Counted from the stretch's first letter, positions 21,986-35,577 are shown. The stretch is 64,000 bases of DNA from Symsagittifera roscoffensis (GCF_963678635.1 NC_087063.1:85936069-86000068); one strand, 5' to 3'. The notes: generated by a model not told the origin, from the sequence alone. Translations and numbers: made by a program.

Positions 21986-24900
21986 AAGCAAGAAGACAAA
22001 CAACACTCGCTTCGAAAACATGAACTATTAACTATGTAATCATTACAGATTGAAACAGCTTTGCATACACAATCGGGCAATAATCAAATCAAACAAGAAG
22101 AGCCGGTCTCAAAATTTAGGCCGTTTTTTTGTGTTGTATGACAAGAAAAACCAAAAACTCAATGTTAGTAAGTAAAATATTACCGACTAAATTTGTTGTC
22201 AAAAATGGCAAAAGAAAAAATGAAAAAAAAAACATCGAAAGAATTGTCTAAATTAAAAAATATACTAAAAATTTTTTTGTACCAAGGAAGCTCTATAAGA
22301 AGCTTCGAAAATTTGTTTTTCTTGACTAAACTAGCTCGAAATAAGACTAAAAAGCAAAATTTTTGAACCAATTTTCCCAACACTGAAAAAAAATTTATGT
22401 CGTTCAAATCACGACCCATATAGTCTGATGATTAATTGTGGTACCTGATTTTGGGTGCATACATATGAAAAACACATACGAAGACAAATTCCTTCCAACA
22501 TTCAGTGGTCGGAACAAAAAATGCTTGTGGTCGGAACAAGCTGATGAAATTGCAACAGAGTTTCAATCACTTACAACACAAGGAAACCATAGCCAACAGA
22601 AGATTGGAAAAGAATACAAAGAGGCATAGCAGAGCTTTGCACCACTTGCGACACAAAAAAGCCTCTAGGCCGAAAATAGAATCAAAAACGTTGAAAAAAT
22701 AAGTCTATCCAAAATTAATAAAGCTAGTTTTGAAACAAAACAAGCCAAGACAATACAAAGTAAAATTGGCATCAAAGAATTTACCAAGCGATAAAAAAGC
22801 CGAAAATACCGTAGCAGAAACCGTTTAAGCCGAAAAAATATAAAAGACTTAAAAAAATTTTTAAGTTCTCCTCACCCTCAAAACACACAAACATACACAC
22901 ACACTAAAACTTTTTCGCATCAACATGGGGCCACTAAACAGACATTAAATAGGCCGAAATCCACAAAAACCGAAAAACTATTCAAATATGACTCTAATAC
23001 AATAATTATTAAGTCCCCCTCCCCATCAAAACAAACACACACATGAACACAAGTTTTTTTCGCTCGTCGAACGACGCAACACGAGGCCTCTAAATCCGTA
23101 TGATTTCGGCCGAAACCGTTTAGGCCAAAAAAAAAAGAAAAATGATATTTTGACAAATCGACTTGGTGAAAACACAACAACATTAAAATCAAACTTCGAA
23201 TCGTAGATATTTGAAAAGCTAACATGCACAAAATATGTCGGGTGCAGAAAAGTTATTGCTAACACAGACTTCCAGCAAACCTCCAGCCGACATATTGCTA
23301 ACAGAGGCTTCCAGCCAACATACTGTTGGAGAGTCATGTAGGCAAGGAAACCGAAAAAAATACTGACTTGTGAATAAAAACAAACACAGAGGCGAAGCCG
23401 AGCTTCGCACCACTTCGACACAACACAATCATAAAAAGCATAAGTAAAAAAGCTGTAAAAATTAGGTGAACCAAAATTTTCGTATGTATAGATGAAAGAC
23501 ACTTAGGGGCCACCTAAAGCTGGAGGTACGTGTTGAATATGTGTTGAATTTGTTATACTGATGGGGTACCAAACTCATAATTTTAAAAACTGGACTTTTC
23601 AAAAAACTGATTTTCCGAAAACCGCAATTTTTTTCAATGAAAGCAGATCGTGGCCGGTAAAGTAGAGAAGATCCAAAAAATCCGTTTTCTCAATTGAACT
23701 CTTAACCTGAGATTTGGCACGGTAATTTTCGAGGAGAGTAAAAAAAACTTCCAAAAAACTTGTTTGAAGGCCATAACTTTTTTCTTGGGCGTAGCAAACT
23801 ATAAAAGCAAGCTTCCAACAAACTGTGGTGTCGATTAAACCTATGATATTAGATTTGTCAGGATAGTTTTGAGAAGAGTCCAAGAAACGGTCAACAAATC
23901 AGAATGTTGACATTTCGGAGAATCATAGTTTTTTGTTTGGAAAAAATTAAGCATCGCCGCTGATGCAGAAAAAATTCACTCAACCTGCAATTTTGATTGA
24001 ACCCAAAAACTCAAGTTTGGCAGGGTAGTTCTCGAGAAAAGTCAAAAAATCAAAATTCTGAGTTTTCCGAGGGCCACAAATTTTTCGCATAAATTTAAAA
24101 AAACGCGAGTGGCCGCTAAAAAAAATGCGAGTGTCCGTTATTGCAATGTTCCTTCCCACTATCCATTATCCCCATTGAAAAAAGAAACTCAAGTCTGAGA
24201 GGTTGATTTTTGAAAAAAAGTTGAAAAAAATTCAAATGGTTGAAAAAAAATCAAAAATTAGACTACCCCGAGGGCCATAGTTTAATGAATTTAAAAAAAT
24301 TGGGCGAAGCTGCATTATGAGGAGGAGTTTTTCAAACTCAACACTAAACTCTCAGATTTGGTAGGTTAGTTTTTTTAAGAAAACGAAAAAAAAAATCAAA
24401 AATATTTGTCAAATATTCACCCAAGAGACTTTTTCGAAGGCTACAGACAAGGGGAAAAGCAAAAAAGACCAGGGGAGTTTGCATGCACAAAAGAATGTAG
24501 GCATTCTTTCTGTGGATACCACTTTTTTGAAAAATTAGTAAAACGATAAAATTTTCCAAAGCGTCGCAAAATATACTAGGGATTAGGCAGGCACTCAGGG
24601 GGCAGGCGGTCTTCCCATTATTACCTTTTAATGGAAACCGGTAGCGCAATTTGACACAGCGTCTCAAATAGAAACTAAATTAAATAAAAACCCAACACGA
24701 CAGAAATTCATAATACTTGTTTTTATCAAACACTAATTCTAGGAAAACATGATAACCAAGACATTTGAAATTCAAATTAATAACTGAACAAGGCTTACTA
24801 AGCGGAAACAAGGCCGACAACCTTTGAGCAGACAGCAGTTGAGCCGAAAAAAAACCGATTTGGTAAAAAAACTTTTGAAGTCCCCCTGAAACTTCCCTGT

Positions 24901-26355
24901 AGTAACTAGTACCCACCCAATTGTGATAAAAAAAATTTCATGAAATTGAGCATGACCGCATCACAAGTGGTTTGTTCTAAAACCGAAAAAATGTCTACAT
25001 TCCGATTTGATAACGCTTGCTAATCGCAAGCGATAACATTAAAACATAAAACACAAACATAAAAAACACGTCAAACAAAAATGAAAAATGTTAAAAGTTA
25101 GGTCTAAAAAAATTAAATTTTCGTAAAAATCGGTAGAAGTTCATTTTAGGCAAAGATTTCTGACATTTCAATATTAAATTAATAACAGAATAAAACTTAC
25201 GAAGAGGAAACAAAGCCGACAAACTTTGAGCAGGCACAAGTTGAGCCGAAAAAAAAAGAACTTTTCAGTCCCCTTGAAACTACCTTGAACAATACTTGCA
25301 CTTGCAACAACAAAAACGTTGTTTCAAGCACAAGCTAAATCCGTGAAACTGAGCCGACAAAACTTGAGCAGAAAAACGAAAGTCCGGCTATTCAATTTTT
25401 ACGTGAAAAAATGCCAATTTTATCCATGTGGAAAAACACAAGATCCATCCGGTACTCCAACCCCAGGCCTTAAATTGCAAAGACGACGGTGTTACCTCTG
25501 AGCCAAGTGGGAACGAATTTTTTTGAAAAGATGGTTTTGATATAACAAAAATATAGTTCCCGATTACAAGACACTTGCTTTCGCAAGTGTACAGAATAAA
25601 GAAACCGAAAACAATTACGATTGACAAGCAGAGTTCACGTTTTTCTCATCATTTACGCTTTCGTACTAGGAGTCGAAAAATTTAAATTTTATTAATGAAA
25701 TTGAACACAATTTAAAAAAAGCGCATATACCTAAAAGCAATCATAATTGCATTAATATGCATGAATGTACTTTTGAATATATTGGTTTTTTAAATAACTA
25801 TAAATGAATGGATCATGCCAAAAATAAAAAATGGAACATGCCAAGACAATAGAATGCAAAATTGCATCGAAACAAAACTTATCAAGCGGTAACAAAACAA
25901 AAAAACCTCAGAAGCCCTTCACGAAGAAAAACTTCCAAAAAAGTTTCTTAATAAAACAAAAGCCGATAAAACGTAAAGTTGGCAACTAAGCCGATAAAAC
26001 GTAAGCAGACAAATAATAGGCCGAAATTTTTCTGAACAGGAATTTTGACCGTTTGAAAAAAAAAAACAGGTTCTGTTCAGATTTCAACCCCATGACCTCT
26101 TCCTAGCCAGGCGTATTCGTTACCTCCAGGCTAAGTGGGCAGAAGACAGTACATAATTTGAATTTGTTACGAGCCAAGGTACCACCAGGAGTCGATGAGT
26201 CCTGTGAACAAAGTTATTTACGGGAAAAAAGTCTAGTACCCGATTGCAATACCGTTGCTTATAACAAAGGTAAAGATGGTTTTGCTCTCATTATGTTTTC
26301 ATTTATGTTCATGGTTTTGTCTGTAAGTCATTTTTATTTAACTGCATGAACGAAC
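21986..26355 (-). other. Intron 3 of the RNF14-like gene (about 4.4 kb)
   Basis: No other gene is recognised. The sequence is A-rich with recurring short phrases such as GGCCGAAA and AGCCGACAA. Two segments near 24770-24855 and 25180-25255 are diverged copies of one repeat (GGAAACAA...GCCGACAA...TTTGAGCAG...GTTGAGCCGAAAAA). Short ORFs here show low complexity. Confidence 0.55.
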
Positions 26356-26509
26356 CCTCTGCTTGTTGACGCTGTAGTTTGAGCATTCTCCTATTTTCTT
26401 CCGTTCTAAGCTCCTTGCACAGCTCTCCGGGGTGCCAAATATCGTCACATTTAGTACAGAAGGAAAACGAGCACACAGGACAAATTCCCAATGAATCTTC
26501 ACTGCTGTC
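26356..26509 (-). CDS. RNF14: RNF14-like gene, exon with IBR (BRcat) C-terminal half
   Basis: Begins after acceptor TGTTTAAG (26510) in phase 0, matching the phase-0 donor of the previous exon. It reads LGICPVCSFSFCTKCDDIWH, the second half of the IBR zinc domain that positions the E2-ubiquitin conjugate, followed by a basic helix (CKELRTEENRRMLKLQ). The 3' boundary is uncertain: a GT at 26355-26354 gives the right phase to join the next exon but is a weak donor, and the frame stays open to 26309. Confidence 0.72.
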
Positions 26510-28499
26510 CTTAAACAGGAAGAATAATCAACCACTGCAATTTTGACATCGAGTTCTGAAATCTTTGGATTAAGTTAATTACGGGAACAATTCTTTCCAG
26601 TCCCGGTTGCAATACACTGCTGTCAGGTGTAAACTGCATTGATAGTCTCAAAAACACGTGAATCAGGCAACTGAATCAAGTCAATATTTAACAGACGATG
26701 ATTCTCTATCAATTGAAAAACTATATGCAATTGCATGAGCCACAACACATTGAGCGATGAATCATATTGAAGCCCTAAGCTTGGAACTTGAAGCCCTAAA
26801 ACCCCATAATCTCGGAATGCATAAATCTGCACCATTGCAAATGCATATTATGGAATTCTTAAATAGTAAAAATCAATTTGAAGAGAACTGCGTGCTCCAG
26901 AAATTAAGCCGACAAAAAAAAACAGATACAGGATAGCAATTAATAAATTTTCAGAGCAGAAACTCACAGCAGTACCCAAAACAATACAAATTTCACTCGG
27001 ACTCGGCAGCAGCCCTTGGTCTTCCTACGCATGGGAGTTACCTTGCATGGGAATACAAAGGCCTGTTGTTCGAGTCCGAGTTGCCTTGCATGAAGTTATC
27101 TTGGCTGAAGGCCAAAATAGTCATTTAATTTGAACTTATTATAGAAAAAGATGCCAAAAGATTCGGTGGTTCAAGCCTATGCTCCGATTTGATAGCGCTT
27201 GTTTAGTGCAAACACACAAAATTTAAACTCGCCAAATGCCTCTGTACACAAAAAAGTTGTCAGGTCAAAACTGAAAAACAATGTTTTTCGAGAAATTCGG
27301 ATTTTTTCTGAAAAAATTTTAGCGATATTTCAAAAATGAACCAATAAAACATCTCGAATACCCAAATTATGACACTAACTTGCTAGAGACTAAACAAATT
27401 AGGAAGAAAATCAAAACAAACGAAGAAAAAAACCAAACAGAACCCATGCAGCCAAAAAAACTGACACCAAGTTCATTTTTTTCTGAACTAACAAACTTTT
27501 GGAGCATTAAGACAAAAACCTGAATTAAGTTTCCGCTGCTCAAAATTGATACTAAAAAACGCAACAAATATGTTAAGGGGTAAAAAAATACAAGCTTAAA
27601 ACTCAAAAAGTGTCGGAGCTTTTGATTTTGAGCATTCAAAGCATATTGTCACAACCAATGATACGAATAAAATATTAGGTATATAAGCCGCCACTCAATA
27701 ACCTGAGCATTAACCGAAAAGTTCCGGCCTCGCCAAGACAATTTCACATTGCAAGATCTTACATGTACCGTCAATATACAAGCACAAAATACAAACAACG
27801 AGGCGGATCGGAGCATCGCATCACTTGCGATACAACGCAAGCACAGCATTGTCAGCTAGCAAATAAAAAAGAGACGTAAATAAAATCGAAAAAAAAATCG
27901 GAAAAAAATCCTACAATTAGTCAAGAAACACAACAAACAGCATTAAATAAGCCTTTAACTTTTAAAGAGCGGCCACTAAGCCGACAATATGTTCATTGAG
28001 CCAAAAACAGTCGCTCTAAGCCGCTCATTGCGCCAAAAATTAGAAAAAAAATGCAATAAAAATGTTTAAAATAACATAAATGTAAATTTTCGGTTTTAAA
28101 AATTTGACCTTCTGCCAGCCAAACTAAATCAATTCTTTAATCAATCAATTTTTTGCACAAAAATACTCCACACAATACAGAGACAATAGAGAAGCTGAAA
28201 TGACAGAACTGCGGTCAATTAATGAATAAAGTCCATCTCATAGTATGTCCTGCCAGAAAAAAAGATCGTGTAATAATTGCTGACGCAAGGGACAATTCGC
28301 AAAAAATCGGAGTGGAAGGAGATCACAAGCCCAGATAACGATACTAAGAACCAACAACAATATTCCCTACATAATCCCAATTCGTCGTTATTTAAGAGAC
28401 TTTAGAATTCTAGCAATTGATGAAAAACCCGAATAACTAATAAAACACGAGACAAAGTCGAAAACGTTTTAAGGACTCTATTCTGGCACGAAAGTCAAG
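26510..28499 (-). other. Intron 2 of the RNF14-like gene, distal part
   Basis: AT-rich intronic sequence with no recognised gene. The ORFs at 26623-26835, 27367-27639 and 27649-27849 have no domain features. Intron 2 as a whole runs 35928-26510 and also contains the Gypsy remnant, the GATA-type array, the second satellite block and the LINE fragment described separately. Confidence 0.5.
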
Positions 28500-29519
28500 A
28501 AATTACTAAAAATTTAGAAGCGACCTTGGGCTACAATATTCCTTTTCAGATCAAAATCCAAATCGACTCAGCAAGTCCGGTCTCTCTCATGAAAAAGGAT
28601 CTATTACATGATATAATAATCCGAGGCCAATTTTCAAAAACAGAGCCGGTAAATCAAACTACTAGAAGGGCGTATCAAATTTTTGGAAGCACCTTTAATG
28701 GAATCGGAAGAGTTGCCCTCAAGTTAAGATCAAACAGTTATAAAGCAAATAATCAGAAATTATTCTTAACTGAGAGAACAGAGAGAAAACTCGTGGGAAA
28801 CGATATTTTACAAACTTGAGAATCGAAGTGTCACAACTTGTTACTCCAATAGCAAAACAGCGCAGTGAAAGTTGTCAGATCGAAGTCGACAAAACTGCCA
28901 AACAGTACCCGAGACAATTCGAATCTGACGAGCTACACTGCCCAACGATCGAAAAACCACAAAAAGAGTTAAGAAAAATCATTCCCAGGAGACTTCGAAT
29001 GTTTACCTCAAGATGGGTATATCAAACAATTTTAGAGTAAACACACGTTGTTTAGAGCCACTAAGACCGATAGAAGTTAGGCTAAATTGAATATTTATAC
29101 ACGTGATTCCCAAAATGAAACCATGCGCTGAACAACTGCTGAAAGACAAAGGCCACTTAAACTGCTCTGAAAATTCTTTTATTAGCCCTATCGGTTTAAC
29201 TTCAAACGGGCGGGACGGGCCAGTATGATTAGCACTTACTTCAAAAATGCTCAACAAACAAATCTACAAAAATTGATAAAAATGAAGGGAAACGTAAGGC
29301 AGCTCTAACAATCAGTGGAAATGCACAAGTTCTGTTTTTTTCTCATCAATAGATCTTAAAATCGCCTATAGTTAGATTCCACTTGCCTGAAAGGCTGGCA
29401 ACCAACCCAATTTTAACTTAGCGAGCAGAGACGTCACAGGATCGTACCGTTTAAACACAGAATTCGAAAACTACCTATGGGATCAAAATTTAAATTTCAA
29501 CAGACCAAAAATTATTAAT

Positions 29520-29665
29520 TGTAGCACTGTGAGACGAACATTAAGCTATGAAAATTAGTTCCATATAAATTTTCGGTCGAACAAAAGCCAGGGTAGGATA
29601 GGAGCATTATCCATCGGAAATAAACTAATTCCATATAACTTTTCCGTCGCACATATGTCAGGGTA
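29520..29665. repeat. Two tandem ~75 bp copies in the Gypsy remnant
   Basis: The phrase TTCCATATAA...TTTTC(C/G)GTCG...CAGGGTAGGATAGG(A/G)GCATT occurs twice in a row with a few differences. Confidence 0.7.
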
Positions 29666-29772
29666 GGATAGGGGCATTGTAGATTATCTATCATGTCAGC
29701 CTAGGCATTAACCCCATACCATTTCTAAAAGATGGTGGAAACTTTCTGATAGCATCAGCAGAAAATAGTTTA

Positions 29773-30112
29773 AAAAAATCGCTGCTTAATCAATGAGTTG
29801 TTCTCGTTTAATTTTTATTTTAATGTGTACTTATTTTGTGTTTTTGTCTTCACGATCGAAAAGAGTTTGCAGCTGTTCAGCTGCTTAATCAATGCACGAA
29901 ATTAGGCGTTGCTCGAAAGAACTTTTCAGTTTCTGCTAGGCTTTGACAAAGCCATGAGAAACTCTGCACCCATTACTTATGGAGATCAGTTCAATTCGGA
30001 TAAATCAGAGTGTGAAAGAATGCTGCAACGTGATTGGTCGAAACCGTGAAAACAAAAACACCAAAAAATAAACGAGAACTATTTAAATAAGCAGCTGAAC
30101 AGCTAACTATAA
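29773..30112. repeat. Inverted-repeat element (MITE-like), about 340 bp
   Basis: The left arm contains GCTGCTTAATCAATGAG then TTGTTCTCGTTTA; the right arm contains, inverted, the same GCTGCTTA and GTTCTCGTTTA phrases with small differences. CAGCTGTTCAGCTGC occurs once more inside. It sits in the degenerate Gypsy pol, so it may be a nested miniature element. Confidence 0.4.
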
Positions 30113-31146
30113 ACGACCGAGCAAAGCTACATGTCTGTCAAAATTCACGCTGCCGCACAGAACTCTGCTCTCCAGATTGCAGAACAAATAATTTTTCATC
30201 GAATATTTTAGCTATAGGACGGATCCTAGTACGTCCGAAACTTTTTCAAATGGCCTGAAATATTCAACACTCGGTATATGCTGCTTTTAACCGAAAAAAA
30301 GTCTTATTGAAAATCGGAAAAACGATATCCTCCAATTGGGTAATTTTTACAAAAGTTAAACTGCAACCTAAACGAGAACGCCGCATGTCTCTACTTCGAT
30401 GAACGACTAGTGATCCCTGAAAATTTGCAATGAAAAGCTTAGCGCTCCAATACGTGTGGTGGCCTAACATTTAACGTGAAATCCAGGTTTTCGCAGATAA
30501 TCGTATCGAGTGTGTGAAGCCGGTAAGTTAAAACCGCTAACACCTATGAAAAAATGGAAAAGTACTACCGGCAGTAGAGCCTAATGAGGATAGGGAACTC
30601 GCTTTTACGGGTCCGTTGCCAATTGTGTGATGAACCAGAAAATAGGCGATCGCACTAAGCGATGATCGCCTTTCAAAAATTACGTCATCTCAAATTACCT
30701 CTAATACATCGGCAAGAACAATCATAAAATTTTACAAAATTATATAGCTCTGCACGCCATCCCTATAAATATCAGAACGGACCAGGGTCAGGATTTATAG
30801 CCACAGAAATAACAGAGTTCTGCTAAGAGTACAAAATCAATTTTATCTTTAGTCCTGTTGGGGACCATAGAAGCACGGACTTACTTGAACGCCTACTAAT
30901 AATGATAAAACAAAAATTTTTGGTGATGGCCTGGAAAAAAAACAAAGTCATCTTTAGAAGTAGCTATGCTAGAAGTCCTAAAAGGCTTACGAACTGCTAA
31001 GCAGCAGTCTTTGAACAGCTCCTCCTTCGAAGCTCACTTCGTCAGGAATGAAAATAACGTTTGGCACAATACAGTTTAACCTCCATCGAATTGAAACTTG
31101 AATTGAAAGCGGATTATGCCATGCTTAGATTAAGGAAAGAAGTTTA

Positions 31147-31194
31147 TATGGGGCGTCTTAATCGTGGCAGAAGCGACGATTAAGACGCCCCATA
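31147..31194. repeat. Perfect inverted repeat, 19 bp arms and 10 nt loop
   Basis: TATGGGGCGTCTTAATCGT (31147-31165) is followed after ten bases by its exact reverse complement (31176-31194). It falls within the otherwise degenerate tail of the Gypsy remnant. Confidence 0.9.
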
Positions 31195-31330
31195 CCACAT
31201 CGAGGACGCGGAGTTGGATGAGTCTGAAACATGGTCGCACGAAGACCTATATCTCGCGAGATACATCCCCACTAGTAACGGCTCTCCAGTGAAGATATTG
31301 GAAAATCTTAAATGCTTGCAGCCCTTGTAT

Positions 31331-31965
31331 AAAAACTCATTGATGAAACCGCAAGACAATTAGATCACACAATAACGCTTTAAAATACAAAAATTTTAAG
31401 AAAACCTGATTTAGCAATAAAGACAGACAACAGGGTCACAGCTCCAAGAAAGCCAGTCAGCTCCAGTAGAAAAAAAGATTAGCTCCTTAAATTATACGCG
31501 ACAAAATTTCCAACGATATTTTTGGGAAATGTGGCCTTCAAATATCACGCTCACGTCAAGCTGCCCGAATTAGACAGGCAAACATAAAACTAGACATGGC
31601 CAGACGTAAACAGCTATGAGTAGTTGAAAGGAAACACTTCAAGGAAGAAGAATCATAAAAAGCCAGACCGAGAACACACTAAGACCAAACGCCAGAGTAA
31701 AAATAATCTCCGACGAAAAAATAACAGATTTACAAGTTACCAAAACTACCTGAGTTACAGAAGTAAATTCGATGATCGACCCCAAAAACGTCACCAGTGA
31801 GGAAGAAGGAGATCTCTAAACTGGAGCATAGCAGCCTCACAATTGTCACATACAGTCCTGTCAAAGCTACACCTTCCCACAGCACTGTTGAACAAACCTC
31901 GCCGAAAACTACTGCTCAACCAACATTTTCTAATGCTGCTTTTGCCAAGGTCACGGTAATCATCT
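31331..31965. other. Intronic sequence, nothing recognised
   Basis: Between the Gypsy remnant and the GATA-type array. Possibly the 3' end of the remnant; no LTR or reading frame could be supported. Confidence 0.35.
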
Positions 31966-33985
31966 AGCTAAAAAAAACAGATAGATAAAAAAAGTTAGAT
32001 AAAAACGAAAGATACAAATAATAGATTAACGGATAGAAAAAAAAAGATATGAAAAAGTAAGAAAGAAATAAAGATAGATGAACAGATAGATAAAAAGATA
32101 GACAAAGAAGATAGATGAAAAGATAGATAAACAAGATGGATAAAAATATATAAAAAAATTTAGATAAAAAAGATAGATACAAATGATAGATAAACAGATA
32201 GATAAAAAAACAGATACAAATGACAAAAAAAAGATAGATTAAGGTTTAGATAAAAAGGTAGATAAAATTTAGATTAAAAAAGATTTAAAGAAGTAAGAAA
32301 AAAATGATAGATAAAAAAACAGGTAAAAAAAGATAGACAAACAGATAGATAAAAAAAGATATATAATGTGATAGATAAACAGATAGATAAAAAAGATTTA
32401 TAAAAAGTAGGATAAAAAAGATAGATAAAAAGCATTAAAAAAGGAAAAAAGATAAATAAAAAAAGATAGATAAGCAGGTGGATAAAAAAGATAGACTAAA
32501 ATGATGGACGAAAGATAGATAAAAAGATGGATACAAATGATAGATAAGAAGAAAGACAAAAATGATGATCGAAAGATATATTTTAAAAAATAGATAAACC
32601 AAGAGATGAGAAAAACAGAAAAAAATAGATGAAAAGATAGATAAACAGATAGAAGAAAATCAGATAAAAACGAAAGATACAAATAATAGATAAACAGAAT
32701 AGATAAAAAAGATGAATAATGTAATAATAAACAGATTGATAGAAAGATGTATAAAAAGTAAGATGACAAAGTTAGATAAAAAAAAGAGAAAAGAGATAGA
32801 TCAAAGGATGGATAAAAAGATAGATAAAAAAAATTAGATAAAAACGAAAGATACAAATAATAGATTAACGGATAGAAAAAAAAAGATATGAAAGTCAGAA
32901 AAAAATAAAAGATAAAACAGATAGATAAAAAAGATAGACAAAAAAGATAGAAGAAAAGATAGATAAACAAGATGGATAAAAAGATATATAAAAAGTTAGA
33001 TAAAAAAGAAAGATACAAATGATAGATAAACAGATTGATAAAAAGATATAATAAAAGTAAGATGAAAAAGATAGATAAAAAAGAGAAGAAAAGAGAAAAA
33101 AAGATGGATAAAAAAGAGATCAACAGATAGATAAAAAAAGTTTGATAAAAACGAAAGATACAAATAATAGATAAAGAGATTGATAAAAAGATGTATAAAA
33201 AGTAAGATGAAAAAGATAGATAAAAAAGACAACAAGAGAGAAAAAAGATAGATAAACAGATAGATTAAAAAAAGTTGGATAAAAAAGAAAGATACAAATA
33301 ATAGATAAACAGGTAGATAAAAAAGATAGGTAAAAAGACAGATAAACAGATAGATAAACAGATAGATCAAAAAAGAGATAGATAATGTGATAGATAAACA
33401 GATAGATAAAAAAGATTTATAAAAAGTAGGATAAAAAAGATAGATAAAAAGCATTAAAAAAAGAAAGGAAAAAAGATAAATAAAAAAGATAGTTATGCAG
33501 ATGGAGAAAAAAGATAGAGAAAAATGATGGACGGAAGATAGATAAAAGGATAGATACAAATGACAGATAAGAAGAAAGACAAAAATGATGATCGAAAGAT
33601 AGATTTAAAAGATAAACAGATAGGTTAAAAAGATATAAAAAGTCAGAAAAAAATAGATAAACAAATAGATGAGAAAGACAGAAAAAAAGATAGATGAAAA
33701 GATAGAGAAACAAGATGGATAAAAAGATATTAAAAAAGTTAGATGAAAAAGCTAGCTACAAATGATAGATTAAAAATAGAAAAAAAGATTGATAAACAGA
33801 CAGAAAAAAAAGATAGATAAAAAAATAGCTACAAATGACAGAAAAAAGATAGACAAAAGTTTAGATAAAAAGGTAGATAAAATTTAGATTAAAAAAAAGT
33901 TAAAGCAGTAAGAAAAAAATGATAGATGAAAAGATAGATAAACAAGATGGGTAAACAGATAGATAAAAAAAGATGGATAAAAAGA
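31966..33985. repeat. Two-kilobase GATA/GATAAAAA-type microsatellite in RNF14 intron 2
   Basis: An imperfect array of AGATAGATAAAAA, AGATAGATAAACAGATAGAT and related phrases. Larger segments repeat with few changes: GAAAGATACAAATAATAGAT recurs several times, and a ~150 bp segment near 32395-32560 recurs near 33415-33580, which indicates duplication of whole blocks. The minus-strand frames here (Tyr/Leu/Phe/Ser-rich) are translations of the repeat. Confidence 0.92.
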
Positions 33986-34039
33986 TTCGTAGATGCTTAA
34001 AATTGGCATGTTAGCAAAAAAGGCTTAAACATATATACA

Positions 34040-35540
34040 CAGCAGAGCTATGTTAATATAGACTCAAGCTGAAACATGTAGATAACGTAAAATTCTTAAG
34101 CAAGTCAACATAGGGAACTCTAAAACATGGCTGGAAATATCTAGCTCAATTAAATAATACTAGCGTGTGACGCACCTCCGTTGCTTCGAATTTTTAACAG
34201 CTCATATAGAACCGCATATATTGGAAATGAAATCTGCATCCTTTGAGTGAACTCTAACAGCACACAATTACAGGGTTCGTTATTACAAAATTTGCCAAGC
34301 TTTTTATTCAAGTTTTATTACAACAAATTTTGAAAAACCATAAAATTTTGTGAAATATTATAAAAATTCTATGACAAAATTTAAAATAAACTAAGAAACG
34401 TCAAATCTCGGAAACCAAAAGCAATTGTGCAGTCGCATTTGAACGCATGATTAGCAACTCCTGAGAGTACACTTACAGTACTCAACTAACGTTGGGAGCT
34501 TCAAATTTAAAAAAAAATTAAATCTAAGTTTTTTAAAAGATATTTTTTGAGAACCAGATAAAACGTCACATCTGGAAAACTACCAAAAATTGTGACAGTT
34601 TTCTTTGTAGGCAATATTTGCAATTGTTGAAAGTACTCTGACAGCATACAAGTACAGGGTTGGGAATTTCAATTTTGTGACTTATTCTGTAACTTGAGTT
34701 TTCTGAAAATTACTGATAAAATCACAGAAAACATTGTCGTATCTAGTAAAATAAGATTGGGAGGCCTTAGAAACCCCTGAGATTACTCTGACAGCCTCCA
34801 ATCATTTTAGGAAATGCAAACTTTGAAAAAAATGTTTTAACTAAAGTTTTCGGGAATTTTTGTGAAAAATCACTAAAAACGTCATATCTGGAAAACTACA
34901 ATATAGAGATGAGACTTTCAAATTATGTGAAATTTTTTATATCTAAGTTCTCTGGAAATTTTTTTTAAAAGTCCACGAAAACGTCATATCTCGAAAAGTA
35001 CAAGGATTTGAGCAGCCATATTCAGAGGAACCCCTGATAGCACCCTCACAGTTTCCAACAACAGGATTGAGATCTTCAAAGTTTTCGAATTTTTTAAAAT
35101 CTAAGTTTTTTTGGAAAAAGTCACAACAAAACGTCTTATTTCAAAAACTAAAGATTTGAGAAAAGAGATTTCGAGGCAAGATTCGCAATTCCTGAGAGCA
35201 CCCTGACAACGCCCAACTATAGGGTGAGAATTTAAAAAACTGAGAAACTTTTTTAAATTAAATTTTGTAGAAATTTATGAAAAATCTCGAAAATTACCGT
35301 ATCTCGTAAACTAAAAGGATTGGTTATTCATATATGAAGCCAGAATCACAAAAGCTGCGAGAACCCTGACAGCATCCCACTATTGAGTTGCTAATTTCAA
35401 ACTTGATGAAATAAACACTAAATTTAAATTCGAAAATTCAAAAAAAATCTTAACCATTGCAATATACGATTTAGCTTAACCATGTAAAAATAATATGTTG
35501 AAAAAGCTTAAGCATGGCGGCGAGATAGTGAAGCCCGTAT
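34040..35540. repeat. Second satellite block, related to 17260-19840
   Basis: Diverged monomers with CTGACAGC(A/C), GTCATATCT(C/G)GAAAA(C/G)TA and GGATTTGAGCAG in the same order and spacing as the first array. Flanking composite sequence also recurs: GCAATATACGATTTAGCTTAACCA near 35460 matches 18030 nearly exactly. This copy lies in the host gene's intron, the other outside its 3' end. Confidence 0.8.
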
Positions 35541-35577
35541 TTAAATAAATAATAAATATAGATTTGAAAGTGCGCAT

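Larger units (their letters stand above)
28500..31330 (+). pseudogene. Decayed Ty3/Gypsy-type pol of a different lineage, inside RNF14 intron 2
   Basis: Plus-strand remnants in the order of a pol gene. 28526-28819 is a retropepsin-like piece, IQIDSASPVSLMKKDLL (Asp-Ser-Ala where Asp-Thr/Ser-Gly is expected), ending LVGNDIL. A degenerate RT region with many stops follows to about 30250. Integrase pieces then appear: YVWWPNI near 30455, EPNEDRELAFTGPLP near 30580, IRTDQGQD near 30770 (second catalytic Asp) and FSPVGDHRSTDLLERLL near 30850 (third acidic residue). A collinear tail near 31195-31310 (EDAELDESETWSHEDLYLAR) looks like the integrase C-terminus. Frames shift repeatedly, so it is dead. 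It is not a copy of elements A or B. Confidence 0.7.

Noticed and set aside
22438-25627. Short ORFs in the large intron of the RNF14-like gene
   Set aside because: They are under 160 codons, compositionally biased and without recognisable motifs; they fit intronic AT-rich sequence.
31964-33713. Long minus-strand frames rich in Tyr, Leu, Phe and Ser
   Set aside because: They are translations of the GATA/GATAAAAA repeat array; every frame of the repeat gives a similar low-complexity peptide.
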